Position numbers and translations under genes: made by a program
Assembly (NCBI RefSeq): GCF_001021555.1
Contig: NZ_LDCP01000001.1
Coordinates: 372,001 to 436,000, forward strand
Reading direction: 5' to 3'
Source: Aurantiacibacter marinus
GTDB taxonomy: Bacteria; Pseudomonadota; Alphaproteobacteria; Sphingomonadales; Sphingomonadaceae
Length of the DNA stretch: 64,000 bases
In this document: one piece after another, positions 53,302 to 63,644 of the stretch
Position numbering within the stretch: position 1 is the first letter of the stretch
Layout: each line of letters opens with the position of its first letter
Notes under the pieces: model-generated
Seen by the model: the letters and a program-made list of their open reading frames with translations, nothing else
Databases searched by the model: none
Told to the model about the DNA's origin: nothing

Positions 53302-54074
53302 GCCGCCACCTGCTGTGCCGGCAGCCTGCCGATCAGCTCTCTTGCGAGCGCCATATAGGCTTTGCTGCCAGTGCAGGAGTGATCGTAAACCAGCGCGGGA
53401 AGACCATGGCTGGGTGCTTCGGATAGGCGCACATTGCGCGGAATCACGGCATCAAACACAAGGTCTCCCAAACATTCACGCACATCATCGGCTACCTGGT
53501 CCGTCAAGCGGTTACGGCGATCGAACATGGTCAGGGCAACCCCGACAATACCCAGATCGGGGTTGAAGCGCTGTTGCACCTGCTCAACTGTCTGCAAAAG
53601 CTGGCTGAGGCCCTCCAACGCAAAAAATTCGCATTGCAGCGGCACAAGCAAGGTGTCAGCGGCGCAAAGCGCATTGAGCGTCAGCAAGCCCAGAGAAGGC
53701 GGACAATCGATAAAGCAGACATCATGCCCCTTGTGATCGGCGAAGGCATCGCGCAACCGGTGCGAGCGATTTTCAACGCCGACCAATTCCACCTCGGCCC
53801 CGCTCAAATCCACCGTGGCAGGCAAAAGATCTAGCCCAGGGATTGTGGAGCGCATAATGCAATGATCAAGCGCAACCTGATCAACCAGCACATCGTAGCT
53901 TGAAAAATCGCGATTCGCTGCGGCAACGCCTATGCCGGTGGAAGCATTACCCTGCGGGTCGAGATCCACCAACAATGTACGCCAACCGCTCGCTGCCATG
54001 GCCGTTGCGGTGTTGATGGCAGTGGTGGTTTTGCCCACCCCGCCCTTCTGATTGGCTATCGCGATAACGATCAT
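53298..54074 (-). CDS. parA: Chromosome partitioning ATPase ParA
   Basis: A 258-residue deviant-Walker ATPase with KGGVGKTT at 10-17 and a VDLDPQGNAST segment near 39-49. It should form a nucleoid gradient along which ParB-parS complexes move. The start ATG at 54074 overlaps the rsmG stop (ATGA). The longer in-frame ORF extends into rsmG and is rejected. Confidence 0.96.
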   Translation of the reverse strand: MIVIAIANQKGGVGKTTTAINTATAMAASGWRTLLVDLDPQGNASTGIGVAAANRDFSSYDVLVDQVALDHCIMRSTIPGLDLLPATVDLSGAEVELVGVENRSHRLRDAFADHKGHDVCFIDCPPSLGLLTLNALCAADTLLVPLQCEFFALEGLSQLLQTVEQVQQRFNPDLGIVGVALTMFDRRNRLTDQVADDVRECLGDLVFDAVIPRNVRLSEAPSHGLPALVYDHSCTGSKAYMALARELIGRLPAQQVAA

Positions 54075-54697
54075 TTCAGTGCTGGCCTCCCTGTGCCGAC
54101 AAGTATACCCGCCTCGGAATCCGTAATAGATTGTTCCACGTGGAACATCGCGCGAATCCGTTCGGGCTGCTCTGCCAATTCTTGCGCCCCCGAACGCCCT
54201 TTCGGCAACAGCCAAACGGTAGAGCGTGTGGAAAACCGCGCGGATAACTGCAGCAATTTAGCGAGCGGTGCGAAAGCACGCGCTGTGATAACAGCTGTTT
54301 CCATCGTTTCCACAAGTTCGAGCCGACCGCCGTGAACCATGCAATTGTTCAAATTTAATTCGGCCTTGATGTGACTAAGCCATTCCACTCGCTTGCGCCG
54401 TGATTCGACGAGATCAATGTGTACGTCAGGCCGTGCGATGGCCAACACCAGCCCGGGAAGCCCTGCCCCTGAACCCAGATCAAGCCAAGGCGATGTTTCA
54501 CGTGGAACATGGTCAAGAAGCTGAAGGCTGTCAGCAAGGTGCCGCTGCCAGACCGATTGCAAGCTTCCCGAAGAAACGAGATTTTGCCGCTCATTCTCTT
54601 CTGCGAGGAGGGTGATAAAGCGATCCAGTCGCTCCATCGCAGGTGGATCACAGCGTTCGGCGCAAAAGGCTCTGGCTTGTTCTTCGGTTTCAATCAT
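54071..54697 (-). CDS. rsmG: 16S rRNA (guanine527-N7)-methyltransferase RsmG
   Basis: A 208-residue methyltransferase acting on G527 of 16S rRNA. SAM-binding motif [11 protein letters not shown] lies near 71-81 and a [11 protein letters not shown] segment near 97-107. It overlaps mnmG and parA by four bases on each side. Two parS-like sites are inside its coding region (54132-54147 and 54494-54509). Confidence 0.95.
   Translation of the reverse strand: MIETEEQARAFCAERCDPPAMERLDRFITLLAEENERQNLVSSGSLQSVWQRHLADSLQLLDHVPRETSPWLDLGSGAGLPGLVLAIARPDVHIDLVESRRKRVEWLSHIKAELNLNNCMVHGGRLELVETMETAVITARAFAPLAKLLQLSARFSTRSTVWLLPKGRSGAQELAEQPERIRAMFHVEQSITDSEAGILVGTGRPALK
54132..54147. promoter_or_regulatory. 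parS site (perfect palindrome)
   Basis: The 16-base palindrome TGTTCCACGTGGAACA matches the alphaproteobacterial parS consensus, with both halves symmetric. It lies inside rsmG, 60 bases from the parA start. ParB is expected to bind here and spread. Confidence 0.9.
54494..54509. promoter_or_regulatory. parS site
   Basis: TGTTTCACGTGGAACA, one base from perfect symmetry and matching the consensus core GTTTCACGTGGAAC. It lies within rsmG, about 360 bases from the first site. Confidence 0.88.
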
Positions 54698-56547
54698 GCT
54701 GCGCGATTACGGCGTTTCGCATGGACCAGCAATGCCGCAAGTGCAGTTGGAGTAATCCCCCGCACGCGGCCAGCCGCAGCCAAATTGCTTGGGCGCGCCG
54801 CGCTCAGGCGCTCCACCATCTCATTGGATAGCCCCGGCACCTCAGCGTAGGGAAAGCTTTCGCCGAGTGTTAGCCCTTCTCCGCTACGCAGATCTCGCAA
54901 TTCGGCATCCTGACGAGCGAGATAGGGCGCATAGGTCGCATCTTCAGTCAATTCGTCAGCCATCTCACTTCCGGGATCACACTCAAGCGGTAACCAGGGT
55001 TTTAGCGAGCCAAGATTTACATCGGGTAGCGTCAACCACTCACGCAAGCTCTTGCGGCCACCATCGCGCCTTACCTGCAGCCCGCCATCATGCAGTTCGG
55101 TCGCAGCAACCTGCCTTTCGAGCGCGGCGTTCCACGTGGAGCCCTCGTCAATGCGCTGACCAAACCATTGCGCGCGGTCAGGGGCAACGCAGCCCACTTC
55201 GATGGCAATCGGTGTCAGGCGGGTAGAAGCGTTGTTTGCGCGCAGGCGCAAACGGTATTCTGCCCTTGCCGTCAGCATCCTGTAGGGTTCACTCACACCG
55301 TGAAGGGTGAGATCATCGACCATAACGGCCATATAGGAATTCGCCCGGTCTAGAGCCGGAGGCGCTCGGTCCAGCGCGACGCATGCAGCATTCATGCCGG
55401 CAATCAGTCCCTGCGCAGCGGCTTCTTCATATCCCGTTGTGCCATTGATTTGGCCTGCACAATAAAGGCCCGGCATTGCCTTAAGCTGCAAATCGGCAGA
55501 GAGCGCACGCGGATCTATATGGTCATACTCGACCGCATAGCCCGGCACCTCCATCACAACATGCTCTAGCCCGTCCATCGTGCGCAGCATCGCAAGTTGG
55601 ACATCCACCGGTAATGATGTGCTGATGCCGTTGGGATAGACCAGATGTGTGTCGAGGCCCTCTGGCTCCAGGAATACCTGGTGCCCATCACGGTCCGCAA
55701 AGCGATGGATTTTGTCCTCAATCGAAGGGCAATAACGCGGTCCTGCCGCACCAATTGCCCCGCTGAACAATGGGGAGCGATCAAGATTATCAGCAATGAT
55801 AGCGTGAGAAGCCGGATTGGTGCGCGTGATCGCACAGAATATCTGCGGGTTCGCACGCCCTTTGGTCAGCGGTGACATTGTCCACGGATCGTCATCTGAT
55901 GGCTGTTCAGCCAGGGCCGCCCAATCAATCGTACGCCCATCGAGCCTGGGCGGTGTTCCGGTTTTCAGACGTGCCAGTGGCAGATCGGCATGGCGTAATT
56001 GCTCCGCCAACAGCTTGGCTGAATCTTCTCCGATCCTCCCACCCTCGAAGCGCTCCTCACCGCGGAATAGCGTCCCACCAAGGAATGTGCCGGTGCACAG
56101 TACCACTGACTTGCCGTGAACTTCACCCCCGTCACCCAGACGCACGCCAGTCACACGGTCGCCAGAGAAGATCAGTTCAGAAGCCTCGCCTTCTATCACG
56201 GTAAGACATGAAAGGTGGGAAAGCATCGCCTGCACGCTCGAGCGAAACAAATTTCTGTCTGCCTGGACACGCGGTCCATGGACAGCGCTGCCCTTGGATC
56301 TGTTGAGCATCCTGTAGTGGATGGCCGCGGCATCGGCAGCACGACCGAGCAAGCCATCAAAGGCATCCACTTCACGAACCAAATGGCCCTTGCCCAAGCC
56401 GCCGATTGCTGGATTGCAGCTCATCGCGCCCAGTTTGGCTGTATCAAAAGTTATGAGCGCTGTGCGCGCTCCCATGCGGGCGGCAACAGCTGCACCTTCA
56501 CAACCCGCGTGCCCTCCTCCCACAACAATGACATCGAATTGCGCCAT
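54694..56547 (-). CDS. mnmG: tRNA uridine 5-carboxymethylaminomethyl modification enzyme MnmG (GidA)
   Basis: A 617-residue FAD protein which, with MnmE, makes the cmnm5 or nm5 group on U34 of several tRNAs. The FAD motif [10 protein letters not shown] is at 11-20. Conserved [23 protein letters not shown] (near 43-65), [22 protein letters not shown] and a Cys-containing YCPSIEDK region follow. Its length is typical. It starts 76 bases downstream of mnmE, and a parS site lies in that gap. Confidence 0.97.
   Translation of the reverse strand: MAQFDVIVVGGGHAGCEGAAVAARMGARTALITFDTAKLGAMSCNPAIGGLGKGHLVREVDAFDGLLGRAADAAAIHYRMLNRSKGSAVHGPRVQADRNLFRSSVQAMLSHLSCLTVIEGEASELIFSGDRVTGVRLGDGGEVHGKSVVLCTGTFLGGTLFRGEERFEGGRIGEDSAKLLAEQLRHADLPLARLKTGTPPRLDGRTIDWAALAEQPSDDDPWTMSPLTKGRANPQIFCAITRTNPASHAIIADNLDRSPLFSGAIGAAGPRYCPSIEDKIHRFADRDGHQVFLEPEGLDTHLVYPNGISTSLPVDVQLAMLRTMDGLEHVVMEVPGYAVEYDHIDPRALSADLQLKAMPGLYCAGQINGTTGYEEAAAQGLIAGMNAACVALDRAPPALDRANSYMAVMVDDLTLHGVSEPYRMLTARAEYRLRLRANNASTRLTPIAIEVGCVAPDRAQWFGQRIDEGSTWNAALERQVAATELHDGGLQVRRDGGRKSLREWLTLPDVNLGSLKPWLPLECDPGSEMADELTEDATYAPYLARQDAELRDLRSGEGLTLGESFPYAEVPGLSNEMVERLSAARPSNLAAAGRVRGITPTALAALLVHAKRRNRAA
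55128..55143. promoter_or_regulatory. Degenerate parS-like sequence inside mnmG
   Basis: The central 12 bases GTTCCACGTGGA match parS, but the outer bases on one side differ (GCC instead of ACA). It may be a weak ParB site. Confidence 0.4.
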
Positions 56548-56605
56548 GGTCCGCCCGATACTGCTCTAATGCGCCCCGGTCAAAGCCGTAACGGCGATTG
56601 GTGCA

Positions 56606-56621
56606 TGTTCCACGTGAAACA
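56606..56621. promoter_or_regulatory. parS site between mnmE and mnmG
   Basis: TGTTCCACGTGAAACA, one base from symmetry, lies in the 76-base gap between the mnmE stop and the mnmG start. The position might also affect mnmG expression when ParB is bound. Confidence 0.88.
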
Positions 56622-56623
56622 TT

Positions 56624-57898
56624 TTACTTACCGATGCAGAACCGGCCAAACAGCGCGTCCAGAACGTCCTCGGTCGAGGCACGCCCGGTAAGGGCATCAA
56701 ATGCAAGCCGGGCCTGGCGCAGCCTCTCTGCAACGAGAAGTGGATCGCCTTCATGTGCGGCACCTGCCAGCCCCGAGACGGCTTCAGCCAGCCGATCTCT
56801 CTGCCGCGCATTAAGTGCGGCAACACCCGGCATCGGCATCGCGTGGCGGGCATGGTCGATAAGAGCTTGGCGGAGCTCTGCCAGCCCTTCTCCCGTCAGA
56901 GCGGAAACACTGTGCTGCGAAAGCGGCTTTGCAGGCCGATCCTCACGATCACACTGGGCATCGATTTCCCAACAATCTGCAGGGCCTTCACCCGAGGCAC
57001 CAAGCCACAATACAAGGTCAGCGCGAGCGATTTCATCCCCTGCTCGCGCAATTCCGATTGCCTCAATCTGATCGACACCGGGCGTGCGCAGGCCCGCCAT
57101 ATCAACTAAGGTAAAAGGGATACCCCCAAGCGCAACGGATTGCGTAAGCACATCACGCGTAGTCCCGGCCAACTCCGCCGTAATGGCGGCCTCACTATCT
57201 GTAAGAGCGTTGAACAAGGTCGATTTGCCTGCATTGGGAGGGCCGGCGAGCGCAACACGGTACCCTTCGCGCAGCACTTCGGCATGGGGGGCCTCAAGGG
57301 CCGAAGTGACCTCCTCCAATAATGTGTTCACTCCGGCGGAGAAACTCTCCGGCAGTGAAGAAACATCATCCTCATCATCGAAATCAAGGACGGCCTCAAC
57401 TTGGGCGGAAAAGATCAGCAATTGCTCTCGCCAGGCCTCAACTTGACGTGACAGGGCACCACTTGCCATCTGAACCGCACTGCGCCGCTGAATCTCGGTC
57501 TCCGCGGATAGAAGATCAGCCAACCCCTCCGCCTCGGCAAGGTCGATTCGGCCGTTTGCAAAAGCCCGGCGGGTAAATTCCCCGGGCTCCGCGCGGCGGC
57601 ACTCCGGGACAGCGCCAAGCGCCTGTTCTACAGCGGCAATAACAGCGCGACCACCATGGCAATGAAACTCTGCCAAATCCTCGCCCGTTACCGAGTTCGG
57701 CCCAGCAAAAAACAGGGTCAAACCATCATCAAGCCGGTCGCCAGCATTATTTCTGAAGATCGCCCGCGTCGCTCTTCGCGTCTCCGGAACCCGGCCCGTC
57801 ACTGCCAGTAAGGCTGCACGAACTTGCGGCCCGGTAATCCTGATAACACCGATTCCCGCAGGCGGCATACCGCTGGAAAGTGCGAAAATCGTTTCCAT
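56624..57898 (-). CDS. mnmE: tRNA modification GTPase MnmE (TrmE)
   Basis: A 424-residue GTPase that works with MnmG on wobble uridines. It has an N-terminal formyl-THF-binding domain, a G domain with P-loop GPPNAGKS (near 217-224) and DMAGLR (near 263), and the C-terminal CIGK with the conserved Cys. The start METIFAL at 57898 is standard for the family. The ORF extension upstream overlaps the DUF6489 gene and is rejected. Confidence 0.96.
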   Translation of the reverse strand: METIFALSSGMPPAGIGVIRITGPQVRAALLAVTGRVPETRRATRAIFRNNAGDRLDDGLTLFFAGPNSVTGEDLAEFHCHGGRAVIAAVEQALGAVPECRRAEPGEFTRRAFANGRIDLAEAEGLADLLSAETEIQRRSAVQMASGALSRQVEAWREQLLIFSAQVEAVLDFDDEDDVSSLPESFSAGVNTLLEEVTSALEAPHAEVLREGYRVALAGPPNAGKSTLFNALTDSEAAITAELAGTTRDVLTQSVALGGIPFTLVDMAGLRTPGVDQIEAIGIARAGDEIARADLVLWLGASGEGPADCWEIDAQCDREDRPAKPLSQHSVSALTGEGLAELRQALIDHARHAMPMPGVAALNARQRDRLAEAVSGLAGAAHEGDPLLVAERLRQARLAFDALTGRASTEDVLDALFGRFCIGK

Positions 57899-57908
57899 AA
57901 TCAGTGCT

Positions 57909-58178
57909 TTAGTCGTCCGAGGACTTGTTTCGCGTTGGCCGGGAGCCGGACACGCCCTTGTTCGCACTTTCCATGAAATTCTGGAACATCTTCATGCCCA
58001 TCTGCCCCATTGGAGCAAGCTGGGCCGCATATTGTTCAAGCTGATCGGCGCTGGAAACACCTTTCATCGCCTTGGCGATTGCATCGACATAGATGGCGTT
58101 AGCCTGTTCTACATCCGGCAGACCCATGAATTGGCGCGCCTCGTCAGGAGTGCAGTCGATTTCGATATGAACCTTCAT
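57909..58178 (-). CDS. DUF6489 family protein
   Basis: An 89-residue protein. The N-terminal MKVHIEIDCTPDEARQFMGLPDV is characteristic of DUF6489, followed by amphipathic helices and a MGQMGMKMFQNFM segment. The family is alphaproteobacterial and of unknown function. It lies 10 bases upstream of mnmE on the same strand, suggesting co-transcription. ATG at 58178 avoids a 17-residue extension with no similarity. Confidence 0.85.
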   Translation of the reverse strand: MKVHIEIDCTPDEARQFMGLPDVEQANAIYVDAIAKAMKGVSSADQLEQYAAQLAPMGQMGMKMFQNFMESANKGVSGSRPTRNKSSDD

Positions 58179-58248
58179 CTTGCGGACACCTTTTCTGCTT
58201 TGCTGCGTAGGTAAACCACACAGTATCACATCTGCCTGAGAGACCTAT

Positions 58249-58947
58249 ATGACCGAGACAGTCCGCATTACCACCCTTTCCGGCGATGGCGCCTTCAATG
58301 CTTATATCGCGCGGCCAGTTGGGCAACCGAAGTCGGCTATCATCGTGATTCAGGAAATCTTCGGAGTGAACGCCGGGATCCGGCGCAAATGCGATAGACT
58401 GGCTGAAGCTGGCTATCTCGCGATCGCACCAGATTTGTTTTGGCGAATGCATGAGGGTGTTGAACTTGATCCCGATATCGAACCTGAATTTCAGAAGGCG
58501 CTCGATCTCATGGGGAAATTCAATCAGGATGCCGGTATTCGCGACATTGAGGCGACCATCAAATATGCCCGCGATCTTACGCAAACGGGCAAGGTTGGCG
58601 CTGTTGGCTACTGTTTGGGCGGAAGGCTCGCCTACATGACTGCCGCCCGGACCGACATAGATGCCAGCGTTGGCTATTACGCCGTGGGGTTGGACAGCCT
58701 GCTACGCGAGAAGGACGCGATCGCGCACCCCCTGATGCTCCATATCCCCACTAAGGACGGATTTGTTGGCCCGGAAGTTCAGAAGGCCATGCATGATGCG
58801 CTTGATCCTGACCCGAAGGTAACGCTGCATGACTACGCTGGCCTGGACCACGGATTTGCAACCGAATTCGGCAAACGGCGGAGCGAAGATGCGGCCAATC
58901 TGGCAGACAGCCGGACTGCCGAATTCTTTGCAGAGAATCTTGCCTAG
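58249..58947 (+). CDS. Dienelactone hydrolase family protein
   Basis: A 232-residue alpha/beta hydrolase. The nucleophile is Cys in GYCLGGR (near 123), and the other triad residues are expected near an IPTKDGFVGPE segment (Asp) and GLDHGFA (His near 205). The N-terminal IVIQEIFGVN segment is typical. Classical members hydrolyse dienelactone in chlorocatechol breakdown, but no such pathway is nearby, so the substrate is unknown. It is convergent with the BLUF gene; the two stops overlap by four bases. Confidence 0.9.
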   Translation: MTETVRITTLSGDGAFNAYIARPVGQPKSAIIVIQEIFGVNAGIRRKCDRLAEAGYLAIAPDLFWRMHEGVELDPDIEPEFQKALDLMGKFNQDAGIRDIEATIKYARDLTQTGKVGAVGYCLGGRLAYMTAARTDIDASVGYYAVGLDSLLREKDAIAHPLMLHIPTKDGFVGPEVQKAMHDALDPDPKVTLHDYAGLDHGFATEFGKRRSEDAANLADSRTAEFFAENLA

Positions 58948-59333
58948 TTAAGCGACGCGAAGTTCATCACCATTCGGTGCAAATCGTGGCTCAGGCTTGC
59001 TGGAAGACGCTGGGACAAGCGCACCTGACGCTCTTTTGGAGATTCAGCGAGCCGCAAATGCTCCATTGACCAGTCAGGGCAAATACGGCCGCGGACGTTT
59101 TCATGCGCTAGCCTTACGATGCCGGTATGGCGTACGTCGACTGAAAGCTTGCGTAACAAAGCGGTAAGATGTGCGTCTTCGCCTTCAAGCAATTGCATGA
59201 AATTACGCCCGTTATACAACAGGAACCCGGTGATTTCATGCTGCGGATTGTTGCGCTGCGACTGTTTCAAGATGGATTTGACAGCATCGTCTGACAGATT
59301 GGGCGCGGTGCTGATGTAGAGTACCTGATGCAT
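58944..59333 (-). CDS. Short BLUF-domain blue-light photoreceptor
   Basis: A 129-residue flavin photoreceptor of the short BLUF class. The photochemical residues are all present: Tyr6 (VLYIS), Asn28/29 (QRNNP) and Gln47 (NFMQLLEG), with GFLLYNG following and a Trp-containing DWSMEHL segment near 100. A C-terminal helical tail of about 30 residues replaces an output domain, so it should act by protein-protein contact. No obvious partner is adjacent. It presumably has its own promoter in the 194-base gap to rho, but none is clear. Confidence 0.88.
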   Translation of the reverse strand: MHQVLYISTAPNLSDDAVKSILKQSQRNNPQHEITGFLLYNGRNFMQLLEGEDAHLTALLRKLSVDVRHTGIVRLAHENVRGRICPDWSMEHLRLAESPKERQVRLSQRLPASLSHDLHRMVMNFASLN

Positions 59334-59485
59334 GGTCGGCGCCTCTCAACTTGCCGTTCATTTGTGAAGAATCGACCAGCCTCATATCGCGATTCCTGAT
59401 GCGCGCAAGAGGTACGCTGCAATCTTAGTTTCAAAATCAATCTATGTTAATCAGATGCTTAATGCGAAGATTTGCTGTCGAAAAG

Positions 59486-59519
59486 GCCATCCGCAAAGGC
59501 CAGCAGCCTCGCGGATGGC
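59486..59519 (-). terminator. Rho-independent terminator after rho
   Basis: Nine-base arms 59486-59494 and 59511-59519 pair perfectly. On the reverse strand the second arm is followed by CUUUU. It lies about nine bases after the rho stop codon. Confidence 0.75.
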
Positions 59520-59527
59520 ATTTCTCG

Positions 59528-60784
59528 TTACTGGTTCATCGTTGCAAAGAAATCTTCGTTCGTCTTGGAATCCTTCATCTTGTCGAGCAGGAATTCCATT
59601 GAATCGATAGTGCCCATTTGCATCAGGATGCGGCGCAGGACCCACATCTTGCTGAGCTGTTCCTTGTCGACCAGCAGCTCTTCCTTGCGGGTGCCGGATT
59701 TGCCGACATCCAGGGCCGGGAAGATCCGCTTGTCCGCGACCTTGCGGTCCAGAACGATCTCGCTGTTACCGGTGCCTTTGAACTCTTCGAAGATGACTTC
59801 ATCCATACGGCTGCCTGTATCGATTAGCGCGGTTGCGATGATGGACAGCGATCCGCCCTCTTCGATGTTACGTGCGGCACCGAAGAAACGCTTCGGGCGT
59901 TGCAGTGCGTTCGCATCGACACCGCCGGTCAGCACCTTACCAGAGCTTGGGACAACGGTGTTGTAAGCGCGGCCAAGGCGAGTGATAGAATCGAGCAAAA
60001 TCACGACATCGCGCTTGTGTTCGACCAGGCGTTTCGCCTTTTCAATCACCATTTCAGCGACTTGAACGTGGCGTGTCGCAGGTTCATCGAAGGTTGAGGA
60101 TATCACCTCCCCTTTCACGCTCCGCTGCATGTCGGTGACTTCTTCCGGCCGTTCGTCGACCAGAAGCACCAACAGAATCACTTCAGGGTGATTGTCCGTG
60201 ATGGCCTTGGCCATATTCTGCAGCAGCACTGTCTTACCCGTGCGCGGCGGCGCCACGATGAGCGCGCGCTGGCCCTTGCCCTGCGGGCTGATCAGATCGA
60301 TTACACGCGCCGACTTGTCGAGGACAGTCGGGTCCTTGGTGTCGAGATTCAGTCGTTCGTCCGGGTAAAGCGGCGTCAGATTGTCAAAATTGGTACGGTG
60401 GCGAACGGCATCGGGATCGTCGTAATTGACCTTGAGCAGCTTGGTCAGCGCAAAGTAACGCTCGCCGTCCTTGGGTGCGCGGATTTCACCTTCCACGGTA
60501 TCGCCTGTCCGCAGGCCCATCTTGCGGACCTGATTGGGTGAGACGTAAATATCGTCCGGCCCGGCGAGATAGTTCGCTTCCGGACTACGGAGGAAGCCAA
60601 AGCCGTCCTGCAGCACTTCGATCGTACCGATGCCGAGGATTTCCTCGCCATCGTCCGCAACCTCTTTCAGGATTGCGAACATCAGATCCTGTCGGCGCAT
60701 GGTCGAGGCGCCTTCGACGCCCAGCTCTTCAGCCATCGAGACCAGCTCTGCCGGAGTCCGCTCTTTCAATTCTTTCAAATGCAT
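59528..60784 (-). CDS. rho: Transcription termination factor Rho
   Basis: A 418-residue hexameric RNA helicase. It has the N-terminal helical and OB-fold RNA-binding domain ([22 protein letters not shown] near 63-84), Walker A APPRTGKT near 177-184, Walker [15 protein letters not shown] and the Q-loop/R-loop regions. The start MHLKEL at 60784 is the conserved one; the longer ORF includes the leader. A reasonable promoter lies 104-132 bases upstream. Confidence 0.97.
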   Translation of the reverse strand: MHLKELKERTPAELVSMAEELGVEGASTMRRQDLMFAILKEVADDGEEILGIGTIEVLQDGFGFLRSPEANYLAGPDDIYVSPNQVRKMGLRTGDTVEGEIRAPKDGERYFALTKLLKVNYDDPDAVRHRTNFDNLTPLYPDERLNLDTKDPTVLDKSARVIDLISPQGKGQRALIVAPPRTGKTVLLQNMAKAITDNHPEVILLVLLVDERPEEVTDMQRSVKGEVISSTFDEPATRHVQVAEMVIEKAKRLVEHKRDVVILLDSITRLGRAYNTVVPSSGKVLTGGVDANALQRPKRFFGAARNIEEGGSLSIIATALIDTGSRMDEVIFEEFKGTGNSEIVLDRKVADKRIFPALDVGKSGTRKEELLVDKEQLSKMWVLRRILMQMGTIDSMEFLLDKMKDSKTNEDFFATMNQ

Positions 60785-60887
60785 TGTGTTTGTATTCCGT
60801 TTTAACTGGGATGCCGGCGGGCCATTTGGGCTTGGAGAAAGCAGACCCGTCGCTATTGATCGCGACCTTATGCCGGGTGTGTGAGCC

Positions 60888-60916
60888 GCAATATGGGCAA
60901 TGCCTGTTGCGGTCAA
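60888..60916 (-). promoter_or_regulatory. Promoter candidate for rho
   Basis: On the reverse strand, TTGACC (60916-60911) and TATTGC (60893-60888) are separated by 17 bases. The predicted start is near 60881, leaving a leader of about 97 bases. Long leaders that allow Rho autoregulation are known in other bacteria. Confidence 0.45.
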
Positions 60917-60974
60917 TTCTGGAAATATGGTGCGCGCCTAAAGTTTTTGCAAACCAGGATCAGCCGGGTCGGCG

Positions 60975-61418
60975 TCAGAAGGGCTTTACGACCACCAGTA
61001 TAACGATGATTGCCACGGCAATTCCAGGCACTTCATTGAACAGACGCAGCTGCTTGCCTGTCATTGGCCGTTCTCCGCGTGCCAGTTTCTTGGCGTAAAC
61101 GGAAAGATAGCCGTGATAGCCTGAAAGGATCAGTACAATCAGCAGTTTGAGATGGAACCAGCCGCCTAGCGGAACCATTCCCGTGCCTAACAGCGCCAGC
61201 CCGAGTGCCCACACGACAATAATCGATGGCAGCAGGATGATCTTGAGCAGCTTCTTTTCGCGATCGACGAATTTTTCTGCTTCTTCCGAGCCTTCGGGAG
61301 CTTCCTGATGATAAACAAACAGGCGCGGCAGCATGAACAACCCCGCCATCCAGAAGATCACGAAGATGATATGGCCAGCTTTGAGCCAGAAATAGATCAT
61401 TTGGAGAAATTCCTGCAT
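60975..61418 (-). CDS. hemJ: Protoporphyrinogen IX oxidase HemJ
   Basis: A 147-residue membrane protein with four predicted helices that oxidises protoporphyrinogen IX, probably using a heme cofactor and quinone. The first helix holds KAGHIIFVIFWMAGLFMLPR with the conserved His near 16, and a Lys in HLKLLIVL is conserved. It is also annotated as CopD-like/UPF0093. It lies between hemE and rho, a frequent alphaproteobacterial order. Confidence 0.92.
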   Translation of the reverse strand: MQEFLQMIYFWLKAGHIIFVIFWMAGLFMLPRLFVYHQEAPEGSEEAEKFVDREKKLLKIILLPSIIVVWALGLALLGTGMVPLGGWFHLKLLIVLILSGYHGYLSVYAKKLARGERPMTGKQLRLFNEVPGIAVAIIVILVVVKPF

Positions 61419-61470
61419 CGCCGGTGTTTAGGGCAGCAGCATGACCGCGTCACCCCCGAAGAATTGCGCA

Positions 61471-62487
<1,017 letters not shown>

Positions 62488-62788
62488 TAAGAGAGAGTCC
62501 AATCCAATATAATAATTATATTTATAGAAATGATGTTGTTTATGGGCCTGTGGATTACGGGGACACCGGTGGATCACCCGAGTTATGCCGCTCAAACCTG
62601 ATGATGCAAGGGCTTCGACTCGTTGGTTGCCCGCGTCAAGCGATCCTTCTCCACGCTACCCACAGCTTCGCAAAATAAACATGCATCGGGGTATTTCCCT
62701 GCTCACGAATCAGCTGTCAGCGGGGACAGAATTTCATCCCTGACTTGTCCGCCTTTCTCTCCCGTGGTTTATACGCCTATCTATCCAC
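62488..62788. other. oriC: Probable chromosomal replication origin (oriC)
   Basis: This 301-base gap between divergent hemE and ppsR has no gene. It contains an AT-rich stretch (62506-62534) suitable for unwinding. DnaA-box-like sequences are at 62549-62557 (TGTGGATTA, 8 of 9), 62781-62789 (CTATCCACA, 8 of 9, touching the ppsR ATG), 62568-62576 and 62656-62664 (7 of 9 each). There are also three GANTC sites (62495, 62617, 62707), targets of CcrM methylation. The hemE/RP001-homologue gap is the origin in Caulobacter and Rickettsia. hemE and ppsR promoters must also be here. Confidence 0.8.
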
Positions 62789-63634
62789 ATGGCGCGACTT
62801 CACCTTCATCTGCTGTCGGACTCGACCGGCGAAACTCTCGAAATGATCGCCAAGGCGGCGCTCGCACAGTTCGAGGATAGCGATGTCGTGCGCCATTTTT
62901 GGCCCATGGTCCGTTCCCGCCAGCATCTTGATCGCATCCTGAACGAGTTCAAGGCCAATCCAGGCCTTGTCCTCTATACACTGGTGAATGAAGATATTCG
63001 CGAGCGGCTGGAAGAACGGTGCCGTTCGCTCGGGCTCAAGCATGTTGATGCGCTTGATGCCATAACGGAAGCGTTGGAAGAGCGGCTGGGGCAGGAAGCC
63101 AAGGGTCGTCCAGGAAGACAGCACGCGATGGACGAGGCATATTTTGCGCGCGTCGATGCCATCCAGTTCACCATTGCCCATGACGACGGCATAGGATGGG
63201 ACAATTGGGAGGAGGCAGATATCGTACTGGCAGGCGTGTCTCGTACGTCCAAAACGCCGACCAGCATCTATCTCGCCAATCGCGGTTATAAGGTCGCCAA
63301 TATCCCGCTGGTGGTGGAAAGCCCGCCGCCAGATCACCTGTTCCGCCTTCAGCACCCCATGGTTGTCGGCCTGACCACTGCCCCAGCCCGGCTCGTGCAG
63401 ATCCGCCGCAACAGATTGCTGTCACTCAACGAAAAAACAGAGACGGACTATGTCGATGGAGAGCGGGTCAAGACTGAAGTCGGCTTTGCGCGGCGCATGT
63501 TTGCCGACAATGGCTGGCCAGTGATCGACGTAACACGCCGCTCAATCGAAGAAACGGCTGCCGCGGTGATCCGGCTGCACCAGGAACGCGAAGGCCGCGA
63601 TCGCTTGCCGCAAACCGGACCAAAACCAATATGA
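62789..63634 (+). CDS. ppsR: Pyruvate, phosphate dikinase regulatory protein (DUF299)
   Basis: A 281-residue bifunctional kinase/pyrophosphorylase. The N-terminal LHLHLLSDSTGETLE and the P-loop-like GVSRTSKTPTSIYLA (near 149-163) are family hallmarks. It uses ADP to phosphorylate, and Pi to dephosphorylate, a Thr of pyruvate phosphate dikinase or PEP synthetase. The gene (RP001 in Rickettsia) marks the right side of the alphaproteobacterial origin. It is followed 10 bases later by maf. Confidence 0.94.
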   Translation: MARLHLHLLSDSTGETLEMIAKAALAQFEDSDVVRHFWPMVRSRQHLDRILNEFKANPGLVLYTLVNEDIRERLEERCRSLGLKHVDALDAITEALEERLGQEAKGRPGRQHAMDEAYFARVDAIQFTIAHDDGIGWDNWEEADIVLAGVSRTSKTPTSIYLANRGYKVANIPLVVESPPPDHLFRLQHPMVVGLTTAPARLVQIRRNRLLSLNEKTETDYVDGERVKTEVGFARRMFADNGWPVIDVTRRSIEETAAAVIRLHQEREGRDRLPQTGPKPI

Positions 63635-63644
63635 CCGGCCCGCT

